64,000 nt of DNA from Lunularia cruciata (taxonomy: Eukaryota > Streptophyta > Marchantiopsida > Lunulariales > Lunulariaceae). The position numbers and the translations under genes are program-made. Shown here one piece after another: positions 1-10,199 of this stretch; within the stretch, counting starts at the first letter, position 1; each line of letters opens with the position of its first letter. Where the stretch lies: the NCBI GenBank assembly GCA_948567375.1, contig OX419755.1:57299945-57363944 (forward strand), given 5' to 3'. The notes below the pieces were generated by a model. That model saw nothing but the letters and a program-made list of their open reading frames with translations. It made no database searches and was not told the DNA's origin.

Positions 1-513
1 GATGATGAGTACCTCCTCACCCCTTGTTATATACTTGTGAAATAGTTACGTACCAAAGTTACTAATTACCAGAGTAACTCAAGTTACTAGACTAAAAGTC
101 AAGTCAAGTCAAAAAGTAGAAAGGAATATCCATTCACATGGGCATATTCCCCTAAGCATGTGGTCTTATCTTGACCCAACCACTAAGTCAAGGATTCCTT
201 CACATGGGCTATCCTTGGACTAAAGAAGAATTCAAAACAAAAAGGCTTGCGGGCCCAAGAGTTCTCAACTCTTTCCTCAAAGCCAAACACCTAGGAATAA
301 TACCAAGTCAACACACTAAAATCCAAAATAGTGGTGCTCATCTTTTCTACTTCCTCTAAAGTAAGGTCCCATCTATCTTAGCTATGACTAACTTTAGCTA
401 ACCATGACTAATATAGAACCATCCTTTATCTCTATATAAATAATATCTCTTAAGTACTTGTAATACCAAGCTAAATATCACAATACCACACACATGCACA
501 AATGGGTGTTACA
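1..513 (-). mobile_element. Partial LTR of the OTA Ty3 family, minus strand
   Basis: This is the reverse complement of the LTR seen at 2385-3063, 9517-10195 and elsewhere. Its outer end (TGTAACACCC on the minus strand) is at 513, and the window start cuts off the last ~175 bases. It carries the older-subfamily 13-base segment (gaccacatgctta on its own strand) that the two young copies lack. Because its U3 end faces right, into coiled-coil element sequence, it must be either the 5' LTR of an element lying left of the window or a solo LTR. The matching target duplication lies outside the window and cannot be checked. Confidence 0.9.
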
Positions 514-582
514 GGTCAGAGTTCTTGTTTGGGGTATTGACGTCATGGTGGGGTCCACCGTGATAGTGAGAAGGCAGGAGAG

Positions 583-2384
583 ATGGGAGGAGGAAAGAAG
601 AACTCCGAATTCGCAGTGAGAAATCATGTAATTTGGAGGTTAGATGTGATCACTAAGATCGAAGTCTTGAGCCAACTTCGGATCACTTTCTTGGCATGGA
701 ACTAGAACGTGAGCTTTCCAGGTTTCATGACAGAGATCATCAAGAGCAAGTGTCTTGATTGACCCAAGGAAGAAGGGAAGAGAGGAAATCCGGCTTGCTG
801 GACAGAGTCGGATTGGAGATTAGTCTTGGGGAAGGAAGCAGGTTTGGAGCAGGGAGCCATGTTCTTAGGGAAGGGAGAGATAGCCCAAGAAACCCAAGAG
901 GTGAGAGATGCATTCTCATCAAAGCGGACAAAGAATGGGTACAAGGTAGAGAGTTACAAGGACCCTATAAAGAGAGGAATTGTGAGTGCTTTGATGGCAA
1001 TCCTGAAGCCAGAGAGAACAACATATGTGATGAAACACCAAGCGGTGTTCTTTCACAAACTATTTGTAGGAGAACCAATTAATTGGGCGAGGTGTTTCCA
1101 TGGGAGAACGCAACAAATGGTGTGGAATCTGTGGGATAAATCACCTCCACACTACATTGTGCCATTTGTAGCGCATTTCTACCTCAGGTTGAATTTGCTA
1201 AACTTGGCGGAGCAAACTCAAATGGTGTTGTTTTTCCATCCCAATTTGGGAAAGGAGGTCGATGTAGAGGAGCAGCAGTACATTTTGCAAATCAGAAAGC
1301 ACCAACGAGTACTACAAGAAGACAGGGAAGACTATGGAGATCAAAGTGAGTACTCCGAACTCGAAGAAGAGAAGTCGGCAGGGCAAAGCCAAAGACATGA
1401 AGAAACCTTGGAAGACCAGGAGAGGAAACCCGAGGCAAGGTATGGTGGTGATCAAGTCGGAAGGTGACGCCGAGCTCAAGACCAAAGACTCGGAACACGA
1501 GGAGGAGCCCAAGCTAATGCTATAGAGTGGAGATACGAGTAGCGACAACAATGAGGGTGGAGAAATGACATCGGCACCAATTGCTGCAGAAGAAGAAGAA
1601 GAAGATGAAGTGTAGGCATAGATTGAGGCCAAGGACAACACGATGTTGGGAGACAAAGTACCCAAGGCAGAAGAGAAGATTGCAGCTCAAAGAGGAGTCC
1701 GTTGAAGACGTAAGGCAAAGTACGATGCAGGTCCGAGTAATGTGCAAGAAGAAGCGAATGCAAGCTCGGGAAGTGAGGCGTCCATTCCGATACGAAGACT
1801 GCAGAGAAGAAGGCAAGTATCGGATGAACAAGAAGTGCAAAGAGAAGTGGCTACGCAAGGAGAAGTAAACCCGAGCGATGGAGTCGAGTACCTGTGGGAG
1901 GTGGTGTCTCCTCTGTTGGTTAAATTAGAGAAGAGGAAGAAGGAGATGCAGTCAACTTGTCAAGAGGTAAAGACTGTCTTGCAGGTGTTGTCAAGATTAG
2001 AAGAAGAGAACTCGGAGTTGAAGAAGAGTATAACCCGAGGAGAGGAAGAAAGGGAAGTATTGCGAGCAGAGGCATTAGTGAGGACTCAAGTAATGGAAGA
2101 CCTGAAGAGAGAAGTGAGTTATCAAGACGATCTTGTGAAGAAGAGTGACATAGCAAGAGAAAGACAAGTAGCTGAATACGAGATTTTGAAGCAACAGTTT
2201 GTTGATTCAAGATTAGAAATTATCCATGCTATGGCGAGAGTAGCAGTGAAGGATCAAGAGCTCAATAGGGTGATGGAGAGTGTAGAGGAGAAGAAGCAAC
2301 TCTGGCAAAGAGAGATAGCAGCAAGATATAGGGAAGAAGAGAGATTACAAGAGTTACTTCGTAATCAGGAGGAGAAGGTTGTAC
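583..2384 (+). pseudogene. Coiled-coil protein ORF, copy 1, 5' part (disrupted)
   Basis: An ATG at 583 opens a frame that matches copy 2 from its ATG at 37063. In-frame stops occur in the first 80 codons (for example the TAG in the tggaactagaac stretch), and the frame is lost between about 1467 and 1742. The N-terminal ~240 residues form a globular, Trp- and aromatic-rich domain (motifs WARCFHGRT and WNLWDKSPPHYIVPF). A Glu/Lys-rich acidic linker follows, then a long heptad-like coiled coil (RLEEENSEL, REVLRAEA). I do not recognise a catalytic domain; it vaguely resembles plant transposon-associated or gag-like proteins. The coding sequence is cut at 2384 by OTA element 1 and resumes at 10200. 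Confidence 0.7.
2381..2384. repeat. Target-site duplication GTAC, left side of OTA element 1
   Basis: GTAC directly precedes TGTAACACCC at 2385 and recurs at 10196-10199 directly after the 3' LTR. Removing the element and one GTAC rejoins the coiled-coil reading frame (QEEKV to QKEKE), as in copy 2. Confidence 0.93.
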
Positions 2385-3063
2385 TGTAACACCCATTTGT
2401 GCATGTGTGTGGTATTGTGATATTTAGCTTGGTATTACAAGTACTTAAGAGATATTATTTATATAGAGATAAAGGATGGTTCTATATTAGTCATGGTTAG
2501 CTAAAGTTAGTCATAGCTAAGATAGATGGGACCTTACTTTAGAGGAAGTAGAAAAGATGAGCACCACTATTTTGGATTTTAGTGTGTTGACTTGGTATTA
2601 TTCCTAGGTGTTTGGCTTTGGGGAAAGAGTTGAGAACTCTTGGGCCCGCAAGCTTTTTTGTTTTGGATTCTTCTTTAGTCCAAGGATAGCCCATGTGAAG
2701 GAATCCTTGCTTTAGTGGTTGGGTCAAGATAAGGGGAATATGCCCATGTGAATGGATATTCCTTTCTACTTTTTGACTTTACTTGACTTTTAGTCTAGTA
2801 ACTTGAGTTACTACGGTAATTAGTAACTTTGGTACGTAACTATTTCACAAGAATATAAACAAGGAGTGAGGAGGTACTCATCATCCTTTCATTTGCAACT
2901 ATCTCTCTCTCATTGAGTTCTCTAGTGAGCAATGTCTTGAGTCTTGGAGTGTTAGCCTTGGAGGAGTATGATGGAGTTGGGGTTCCTTGCCTTCTTAGTC
3001 CATGGTGCGCTACCATAATAGCCATCAGAGGTTCATCCTGAGTGAGAGACAGGCCGGCTCACA
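2385..3063 (+). repeat. 5' LTR of OTA element 1
   Basis: 679 bp, from TGTAACACCC to GGCTCACA. Relative to the other young LTRs the TATA-like box reads GAATATAAAC at 2851-2860 instead of GTATATAAAC. It lacks the 13-base block present in older family members. Confidence 0.95.
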
Positions 3064-3067
3064 TTTT

Positions 3068-3085
3068 TGGTTCCGTTGCCGGGAC
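3068..3085 (+). promoter_or_regulatory. Primer-binding site, tRNA-Asp type
   Basis: TGGTTCCGTTGCCGGGAC begins four bases after the LTR. It resembles the plant tRNA-Asp complement (TGGCGCCGTTGCCGGGG) used by many Athila/Tat elements, with a few mismatches. The same site occurs in the other OTA copies (28558, 21336, 47888). Confidence 0.8.
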
Positions 3086-3923
3086 CTCTCTAGAAGGCAA
3101 GATAATGTTCCGCGTCCAATTCTACATTAGGCAGAAGGAGGCTATGAGAGCTCACTTGGAGAGAACATTAGGAGAGGAGAGGGCTGAACTTATGTTAGAG
3201 AACCAAGATCCATTTGTATACCCTGTAGTTCATTATGATGTCTTTGAGGTGATTTTGTACATCTTGTACACATGAGAGGAATTGGAGAGATTGTGTGAGG
3301 TGGATTGCAGATTTTGGGGATTAAGGTGATTTTGGGCAAAATCTCAAGTTTGAGATCTGGACTTGAGATTTCTACACATGATAGCTTGGGTTATCTTTCA
3401 GTTAGCACACTTGAAATTATTGAGAGAGCTTCTATGCGCACTACGCTAGAATTTTTGAAAGTTGATAGGGTAAAGTGCTCCCGCAACTGCATGCTCTCTG
3501 GAAAATTGTACAGAGTCTGCCATTTCTTCAATTTTTAGTGAATTGTGCTGAAAATTTCCAAGAAAATTCAGTGCATTGTATCCTACCTGGTGCCACAAAA
3601 ATTAGAGAGAGATCAGTTTTGCGCAGTGCGTTATGAGTTTTTGAAGTGAGGGGGGTGGTTTTCAGACCAAATCTGAAATATGGGTGCTGAATAGAAAGGT
3701 GTCTAGGCCAAATGGCTCGATGAAAAGATCTAAAATTTTGCAGGGAGGGACGCCCTAGAGTTGTGATCAAGTGTGGAAAATTTCAGAGGACTGTGACATA
3801 TTCGTTGGGAGATTTGAGTGACATTGTGAGGAAGGGTCAATTCTGCAGAGTGGAGATCTCATGCATGAGAAGTTTGAGATCAACAAAAAGCATGTTTGAG
3901 TGTTTAGATTCATCTTTGGGAAC

Positions 3924-4397
3924 ATGGAGGGTCATCAAGAGTGGAAATTGAGATTATGCAAGGTTCCCCAAGGGTTTGAGGTGATTGTAGGGGTGGATTT
4001 GAGGAAAAGAGAGTTTACAATAGAATTTGAAGAGAGTGTTGAGAGGATCCAAAAACCTACACCACTTGGAGGAAAGAGTGAGTCTAAGTGCTTTCTATGT
4101 GGAGAGAAGGGACATAAGGCAAGTTCATGTCCATTAACCTTTGAGAGCAAGAGATTGAGGGAAAGGAGAGGCTTACTTGACTTGGGTTTGCATGTTGGAC
4201 CTTCTTCACCAAGATTGGGAGGGAGAAGATCTAAGACCAAGGAGTTGTGTGAGGTTTGTGGAGTTGAAGGACTTCCAAAAGGACATGAGTGTAGTGGAGT
4301 AAAAGCACTTTTGGAAACTTTGGTGAAGGATCTTGGAGAGAGTCTTAGTACAGCTACAGAAATACTACCACCTTCATCAGCTAGTTCTCAAGATTAG
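3924..4397 (+). CDS. ORF1, small zinc-knuckle protein upstream of gag (element 1)
   Basis: The first ATG of this frame is at 3924 and gives about 157 residues. It holds a CCHC zinc knuckle (CFLCGEKGHKASSC) near the middle and a second Cys/His cluster (CEVCGVEGLPKGHEC) towards the C-terminus, ending in a Ser-rich tail. It is separate from the gag-pol frame, which starts ~245 bases downstream. An ORF ahead of gag is known in Ogre-type Tat elements; whether this one is related by descent cannot be judged here. It may be translated from a spliced or re-initiating message, since the ~840-base leader has several short frames. It is conserved in element 2 and, in decayed form, in the old copies. Confidence 0.65.
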   Translation: MEGHQEWKLRLCKVPQGFEVIVGVDLRKREFTIEFEESVERIQKPTPLGGKSESKCFLCGEKGHKASSCPLTFESKRLRERRGLLDLGLHVGPSSPRLGGRRSKTKELCEVCGVEGLPKGHECSGVKALLETLVKDLGESLSTATEILPPSSASSQD

Positions 4398-4641
4398 TGA
4401 TGGAGATAATCTTTCAACTTATGGATAAACTATCCATGAGAGTTAGATTAATATGCACTCTAGGATTTGATGTTGCTATAGAAATCTTGGAGCAACCTGA
4501 ACCTTTTGTGTTCCCTAGAGTGGATTATTCTCAGATGGTGTTAGTCATGTTTATACTCTATTAGTAATAGAGTGAGAGAAAAAAAAAAGAGGAAAAAATA
4601 AAATAAAATTTGAGAGAAAAGAAAGATAGTGAGGGGTTAAG

Positions 4642-5382
4642 ATGGGGAAACTTCCGGTTTTCTTTGGCAAGGATGGAGAAGATGTGGAGGCCTTTGTGAG
4701 AGACTTCAAGAGAGCTTGCATAGGAAACAATGAGAGGAGGAAGAATGAGTGGGCCTCATTATTACCAGATTTCTTTGAGGATGCAGCACTTACATGGTAT
4801 GAGTCAGAATACCAAAAGAGAGAGAGGAGAGAGGGGGAAGAGGAGTCTTGGGAGACTTTGACTTCAGCACTCATTGAGAACTTTCTTCCTGATGAGAGTT
4901 ATGAGAGATTGATGAGTGAGGTTACATTTCTCAAGCAAGGAGATGGAGAGAAAGTGAGAGTCTATGTGGAAAGAGTGGAAAAGTTGGAGTCCAGATTTCG
5001 CATAGTGTTGAGGAAGGGTGGGGATGATGTGGAGACTACAATGATTGGCATAGGGGCCATGCTCACCAAGAATTTTGTGGGAGGATTGAGACCACAAATT
5101 AGAAGCAAGGTGAGATATGAGAAACCTTCTTCCAAGGTTGAAGCTATCAAGATCGCAATTCGTATGGAGGAGAGTTTGGAAGGGGATGAAAGTGATTTGG
5201 TGGTGAAGGAGGTTGTGCATCCTCCTCAAGGCTACAAGTATGGTGGAACTTCTGATACTTTGGTGACAAGGGTTGCACCACAAGTAGTAGTTGCTCCAGT
5301 TCTTGCACCTCCACCAAAAGATCCACTCCAAACCATCACAGAACAACTTGCGGATCTCAAGATCAATGTGGTGCAATTATAG
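4642..5382 (+). CDS. gag: gag of OTA element 1
   Basis: The ATG at 4642 follows a purine-rich leader and opens MGKLPVFFGKDGEDVEAF, identical to the element 2 gag-pol start. The 246 residues cover the capsid-like retrotransposon gag domain (LTWYESEYQ, YVERVEKLESRF). The frame stops at TAG 5380-5382, where element 2 has TGG. The zinc knuckle CFGCGGRGHIQRNC lies beyond the stop, in the downstream frame. The stop is best explained as a single G-to-A mutation, although amber readthrough cannot be excluded. Confidence 0.85.
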   Translation: MGKLPVFFGKDGEDVEAFVRDFKRACIGNNERRKNEWASLLPDFFEDAALTWYESEYQKRERREGEEESWETLTSALIENFLPDESYERLMSEVTFLKQGDGEKVRVYVERVEKLESRFRIVLRKGGDDVETTMIGIGAMLTKNFVGGLRPQIRSKVRYEKPSSKVEAIKIAIRMEESLEGDESDLVVKEVVHPPQGYKYGGTSDTLVTRVAPQVVVAPVLAPPPKDPLQTITEQLADLKINVVQL

Positions 5383-5394
5383 GAGAAGAGAGAG

Positions 5395-8300
5395 GTGGAT
5401 CAGAATGTAGGGAGAGGGCCTAGGAGTTATGGAAACCATCCATATAGAGGAGGCCAACCAGCCAACAATTTCAATGATAGAAATTGTTTTGGTTGTGGGG
5501 GAAGAGGCCATATCCAAAGGAATTGCCCAAATTCCACTTACCATGGAGGAAGGGGTTATGAGGGAGCCAATAGAGGGAAAGAGGGAGGTAGTGAAACCCA
5601 AGTGGCTGCTAATCCCAACAAAGGTAAGGGGATAGCATCCATAGATGTGGTTGAGAGCAAGTATGAGAAGGGAGAGTGCTCAAACTCCAAGGGTCTTAAT
5701 TTGGAGCTTTTGGCACAAGAGAAGAAGAGAGCTCGTTTTGCAGAGGATGTTCACTCTTCTCAAGGATTTACTTCAAGCAAGGATACTCCTATGTCTACTA
5801 GGAGCACTTGCACCTCAACACCATCAACAACAAAGACTCCAAGGAAGAAGTTGGGGATGGAGGACTTCTTGATCTCAAAGCAACAATGGAACTACAATGT
5901 GTTGGAGGATGTTGGTAGTCACAAGGCTAACATCACAGTGGGCCTATTAATTGCTTTGAACCCTACCTTGAGAAAGGAGCTTAGAGGTGGTTTGAGTTCT
6001 ACAAGGAGCAAAAAGAAGAAGAAGGCAAAAGTTCCAGTATCAATGGGGGTGGTGGATGCCAAGCCAGCACCATGGGAGGCTTGTGAATATGCCTCCAAGA
6101 TTGATGTGAGAGTGAATGGTCACAACATCAAGGATGCATTGGTTGATGGAGGATCAGCAGTGAATGCCATGTCAGAAAGGTTGATGAAGAAGTTGGGTAT
6201 GATACCCTCAAGACCTTCAACATTTGTGGTGAGCATGGCAAACAAGCAACAAGTTCGACCAGTAGGGGTGATGGATAAGGTGGTAGTTTCAGTTATGGGA
6301 GTTCAAAATCTCATGACTTTCCAAGTCTTGAAGGATTCAAGCTATGACTTACTTCTTGGGAGGCCATGGTTGAGAGCAGCACGCACAACTGATCGATGGC
6401 ACAAAGGGTACTTGAGGATTGGGCCATCAAACCATAGAGTCACTGTTCCTGTGACTAACACCACCAACACTTCACATTCAGATACCCCATCTTCTAATTA
6501 TTGGGAATCAGATTCTGAAGAAGGAGCTTCAGGTGTGGACACAAGCATGGAAGAGGAGACTTCCACGGAGGAAGATGAATCTGAATCTGATTCAGATGTG
6601 TATCCCTTGTGTGCTATGGATTTTGCACCTAAGCCAGAGGTTTTGAAGGACCCAGATAAATCACCATTGACACTTGAGGAGGTAGAGAGAAGGTTATCTA
6701 CCCTCAAGTATGGCCCAAATGTTACCAAGGAGGAGAAGGTGAGATTTGAGGAGATTTTCCGCAAGTTCATCCATGTGTTTGCTTTTAGTTACAAGGATTT
6801 GAAGGAAGTCACCTTGGAGGAGCACAAGATAGAGGTGGAGTCACATGCAAGACCAATCCGCCAAAAGCAACGTCGCATTAGCCCACCAATATCTTTGGTT
6901 GTGAAGGAGGAGATTGATAAGCTCAAGGAGGCTGGATTTATCTTTGAGGTGGAGAATTCAGAATGGGTGTCTCCAATTGTCATTGTGAAGAAAAAGAATG
7001 GCAAGCTTCGGGTATGTGTGGATTACAAGAAGCTTAATGCTGTTACCAAGAAGGACTACTACCCATTGCCATTCATTGATGAGATCTTGGAGGAGGTTGC
7101 AGGTCATGAGAGGTACAGTTTTGGAGATGGTTATAGTGGATATAACCAAATAAAGATTGCACCAGAGCATCAACAACTCACCACATTCACCACACCTTGG
7201 GGAACTTACGCTTTCAAGGTCATGCCTTTTGGGCTTTGCAATGCTCCAGCCACATTCCAACGGTTCATGAGCAAGGTATTCGAACCTTTCATTGGGAAAT
7301 TTGTGAGAGATTTCATTGATGACTTTTGTGTCTATGGGAGCAAGGAGGAGCACTTTGAGCACCTAATCAAAGTCTTGCAACGCTTGGATGAGGCAAATGC
7401 ATCACTCAACCCAGAGAAGTGCATTTTTGGATGTGAAGAAGGTCTACTTTTGGGGCACATCATCTCCAAGGATGGAATAGCAGTTGATCCTGAGAAGGTG
7501 AGGAAAATCTCAGACCTTCCATTCCCTTCAAGCTTGACAAAGTTACGCCAATTCTTGGGAATGGTTGGGTACTATAGGAGGTTCATCTTCTCATTTTCCA
7601 ACAAGGCTTATGCATTGACCATCTACATGAAGAAGGGTGTAGATTACATGGTGATTTTGGAAGACAAGGAGGCTCTCAAAGCTTTTGAGGAGCTCAAGCA
7701 ATCCCTTGTTGTAGCTCCAATTCTTGCTAAACCTGATTGGAGTAAGCCTTTCATCCTCTACACGGATGCTTCTAATGTAGCTATAGGATGCACTCTTAGT
7801 CAATTAGACCAAGATGGGCATGATCATCCAATAGCTTATGCTAGTAGGCAGATGGTTTCAGCAGAGAAGAACTACTCTGTCACAGAGAGAGAAGGGTTGG
7901 CAGTGATCTTTGGTCTCAAGAAGTTTAGACACTACTTGATTGGAGGGAAAGCCACAATTGTCACGGATCACAAGGCTTTGAAGTACATCTTCAACAAGCC
8001 TAATGTTGAAGGGAGACTAGCAAGGTGGATGATACTCTTGTCTGAGTATGACTACACAATTGAGGATAGGCCAAGAAAGAAACATGCAAATGCTGATTTG
8101 TTATCTAGAGCCTATGATCATGATGGAGATGAGCCAGTAGATGATTCCTTCCCGGATGAGGAGCTCATGACAATCTCAGTCACTCAAGAGATTCCAATGG
8201 AGTACAAGGAGATTGTGGATTTTGTGACAAGAGGTAACTATCCAGAAGGGATGCATGCTAGGGAGAGGAAGGCCCTTGCAGCAAGATCTAGACCTTACAC

Positions 8301-9468
8301 AATGGTGGAGGATATTCTTTTTCACCAAGGAGCAGATGGTCTACTTCAAAGAGCAGTGGGTAAGGAAGAGTCTATCCTACTCATAAAGGAGTTTCATGAA
8401 GGTTTAGTATGTGGAGGACACTTTGCAGGAAAGGTGACTGCTTTCAAGATTCTAGATGCAGGTTACCATTGGAGAGGGATTTTCAAGGATTGTCTTGATT
8501 ATTGCAAAACTTGTCATGTTTGTCAAGCTTTTGCTAGAAAGTCTACATCCACTCCACCACTTAGATCAATTCCATTGCTAGGACCTTTTGAGAAGTGGGG
8601 AATTGATTTTGTAGGACCTCTCAATAGAACCCCAAGGAACAATTGGTACATTGTGGTAGTTACTGATTACCTTACCAAGTGGGTTGAGGCTAGACCATTG
8701 AGGGACAAGAATGAAGATGAAGTGGGTAGATTTCTTTATGAACGCATTATCACTAGGTTTGGATGCCCTTTGGAGTTGGTTTCTGATAGAGGAGGAGAGT
8801 TTACAGGAAGCATTACTACAGCCATGCTACGACATTTCTCTATCACACATAGAGTAACTACATCCTATAAGCCAAATTCCAATGGCTTGGCAGAGAGAAC
8901 CAATCAGACCTTGTGCATGATGTTGGCCAAAGATGCAGAAATGGAGGGGGCTAAACATCATTGGGACAAGAGGATTCATGCAGTTTTGTGGGAGTATAGG
9001 ACAACCATGAAGACTTCCACTGGATATTCTCCATTCCAATTGGTGTATGGTATTGAGTCTACCTTACCTATTCACTTTGATCTTCCTACCTTCCAAAGCA
9101 TTCATAGGAGATTGAAGAAAGCACAAGGAAGTGATGCAGGGAAGTCAAGGAAGGATCAACTCATGGAGTTGGAAGAGTCAAGAGTAGTTGCTATGGTTCG
9201 AGTGGAGCAAGCCCAAAGGAAACAAAAGGAGAGCTATGACAAGAGGCAAGGCAAGAAGAAGGTGGAGCCTTTCAAAGAAGGTGATTGGGTAATGTTGTTT
9301 GATTCCATTCGATTCAAGAGAGTGCAAAAGAAGTTTTTGCCTAAGTACTTTGGACCTTTCATAGTAGAGAAGGTGTGGGGCAATTACACCTATGATCTCA
9401 AGGAGTTGGGAGGAAGACACTTTGATAGGATTAACCATGATAAGTTGAAGATGTACCATAGAAGGTAG
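5395..9468 (+). CDS. pol: pol of OTA element 1 (nucleocapsid-PR-RT-RNaseH-INT)
   Basis: 1357 codons in the same frame as gag, open after the amber at 5380. The first in-frame codons are GAG AAG AGA; no ATG is evident near 5395, so expression would need readthrough or re-initiation. Domains in order: CCHC knuckle (CFGCGGRGHIQRNC), aspartic protease (ALVDGGSA), reverse transcriptase with FIDD active site, RNase H (YTDASN ... TDHKAL ... ADLLSR), and integrase with His/Cys zinc domain and DDE core (IDFVGP, SDRGGEF, LAERTN), ending with a GPF-type C-terminus. There is no chromodomain. All catalytic residues I can check are present, so apart from the amber the element looks functional. Confidence 0.9.
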   Translation: MDQNVGRGPRSYGNHPYRGGQPANNFNDRNCFGCGGRGHIQRNCPNSTYHGGRGYEGANRGKEGGSETQVAANPNKGKGIASIDVVESKYEKGECSNSKGLNLELLAQEKKRARFAEDVHSSQGFTSSKDTPMSTRSTCTSTPSTTKTPRKKLGMEDFLISKQQWNYNVLEDVGSHKANITVGLLIALNPTLRKELRGGLSSTRSKKKKKAKVPVSMGVVDAKPAPWEACEYASKIDVRVNGHNIKDALVDGGSAVNAMSERLMKKLGMIPSRPSTFVVSMANKQQVRPVGVMDKVVVSVMGVQNLMTFQVLKDSSYDLLLGRPWLRAARTTDRWHKGYLRIGPSNHRVTVPVTNTTNTSHSDTPSSNYWESDSEEGASGVDTSMEEETSTEEDESESDSDVYPLCAMDFAPKPEVLKDPDKSPLTLEEVERRLSTLKYGPNVTKEEKVRFEEIFRKFIHVFAFSYKDLKEVTLEEHKIEVESHARPIRQKQRRISPPISLVVKEEIDKLKEAGFIFEVENSEWVSPIVIVKKKNGKLRVCVDYKKLNAVTKKDYYPLPFIDEILEEVAGHERYSFGDGYSGYNQIKIAPEHQQLTTFTTPWGTYAFKVMPFGLCNAPATFQRFMSKVFEPFIGKFVRDFIDDFCVYGSKEEHFEHLIKVLQRLDEANASLNPEKCIFGCEEGLLLGHIISKDGIAVDPEKVRKISDLPFPSSLTKLRQFLGMVGYYRRFIFSFSNKAYALTIYMKKGVDYMVILEDKEALKAFEELKQSLVVAPILAKPDWSKPFILYTDASNVAIGCTLSQLDQDGHDHPIAYASRQMVSAEKNYSVTEREGLAVIFGLKKFRHYLIGGKATIVTDHKALKYIFNKPNVEGRLARWMILLSEYDYTIEDRPRKKHANADLLSRAYDHDGDEPVDDSFPDEELMTISVTQEIPMEYKEIVDFVTRGNYPEGMHARERKALAARSRPYTMVEDILFHQGADGLLQRAVGKEESILLIKEFHEGLVCGGHFAGKVTAFKILDAGYHWRGIFKDCLDYCKTCHVCQAFARKSTSTPPLRSIPLLGPFEKWGIDFVGPLNRTPRNNWYIVVVTDYLTKWVEARPLRDKNEDEVGRFLYERIITRFGCPLELVSDRGGEFTGSITTAMLRHFSITHRVTTSYKPNSNGLAERTNQTLCMMLAKDAEMEGAKHHWDKRIHAVLWEYRTTMKTSTGYSPFQLVYGIESTLPIHFDLPTFQSIHRRLKKAQGSDAGKSRKDQLMELEESRVVAMVRVEQAQRKQKESYDKRQGKKKVEPFKEGDWVMLFDSIRFKRVQKKFLPKYFGPFIVEKVWGNYTYDLKELGGRHFDRINHDKLKMYHRR

Positions 9469-9502
9469 AGAGACCTTCACTCTGAGGACAAAGTGAAAAC
9501 TT

Positions 9503-9516
9503 AGTCCGGGGGTAAA
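9503..9516 (+). promoter_or_regulatory. Polypurine tract of OTA element 1
   Basis: The stretch AGTCCGGGGGTAAA ends directly at the 3' LTR start (9517). It is present at the same place in element 2 and, with one change, in element 3, as expected for the plus-strand primer. Confidence 0.7.
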
Positions 9517-10195
9517 TGTAACACCCATTTGTGCATGTGTGTGGTATTGTGATATTTAGCTTGGTATTACAAGTACTTAAGAGATATTATTTATATAGAG
9601 ATAAAGGATGGTTCTATATTAGTCATGGTTAGCTAAAGTTAGTCATAGCTAAGATAGATGGGACCTTACTTTAGAGGAAGTAGGAAAGATGAGCACCACT
9701 ATTTTGGATTTTAGTGTGTTGACTTGGTATTATTCCTAGGTGTTTGGCTTTGGGGAAAGAGTTGAGAACTCTTGGGCCCGCAAGCCTTTTTGTTTTGGAT
9801 TCTTCTTTAGTCCAAGGATAGCCCATGTGAAGGAATCCTTGCTTTAGTGGTTGGGTCAAGATAAGGGGAATATGCCCATGTGAATGGATATTCCTTTCTA
9901 CTTTTTGACTTTACTTGACTTTTAGTCTAGTAACTTGAGTTACTACGGTAATTAGTAACTTTGGTACGTAACTATTTCACAAGTATATAAACAAGGAGTG
10001 AGGAGGTACTCATCATCCTTTCATTTGCAACTATCTCTCTCTCATTGAGTTCTCTAGTGAGCAATGTCTTGAGTCTTGGAGTGTTAGCCTTGGAGGAGTA
10101 TGATGGAGTTGGGGTTCCTTGCCTTCTTAGTCCATGGTGCGCTACCATAATAGCCATCAGAGGTTCATCCTGAGTGAGAGACAGGCCGGCTCACA
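9517..10195 (+). repeat. 3' LTR of OTA element 1
   Basis: 679 bp, TGTAACACCC to GGCTCACA, nearly identical to 2385-3063. It is followed by GTAC (10196-10199), the second copy of the target duplication. Confidence 0.95.
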
Positions 10196-10199
10196 GTAC

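Larger units (their letters stand above)
2385..10195 (+). mobile_element. OTA Ty3 element 1, young, near-complete (7811 bp)
   Basis: Order: 5' LTR, tRNA-Asp-like primer site, ORF1 with zinc knuckle, gag, pol (PR-RT-RNaseH-INT), polypurine tract, 3' LTR, flanked by a GTAC duplication. The reverse transcriptase (YPLPFIDEIL, KVMPFGLCNAPATFQRF) and the lack of a chromodomain place it in the Athila/Tat-type branch. The two 679-bp LTRs differ at only about three sites by eye, so insertion was recent. Internal sequence is nearly identical to element 2. The main visible defect is an amber codon at the gag/pol junction. Confidence 0.95.

Noticed and set aside
171..359. Repeated 62-codon ORF found in every OTA LTR
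   Set aside because: It lies inside the LTR, has no family resemblance, and its conservation is explained by the recent spread of the LTR itself.
583..2384. Coiled-coil ORF as a host gene
   Set aside because: Three copies with shared ends, one with a clean target duplication inside a retroelement integrase, show it belongs to a mobile element.
4864..5376. Long minus-strand ORFs antisense to gag and pol (also 30344-30856, 32438-32842)
   Set aside because: Shadows of the purine-rich sense coding strand; no domain or separate signal.
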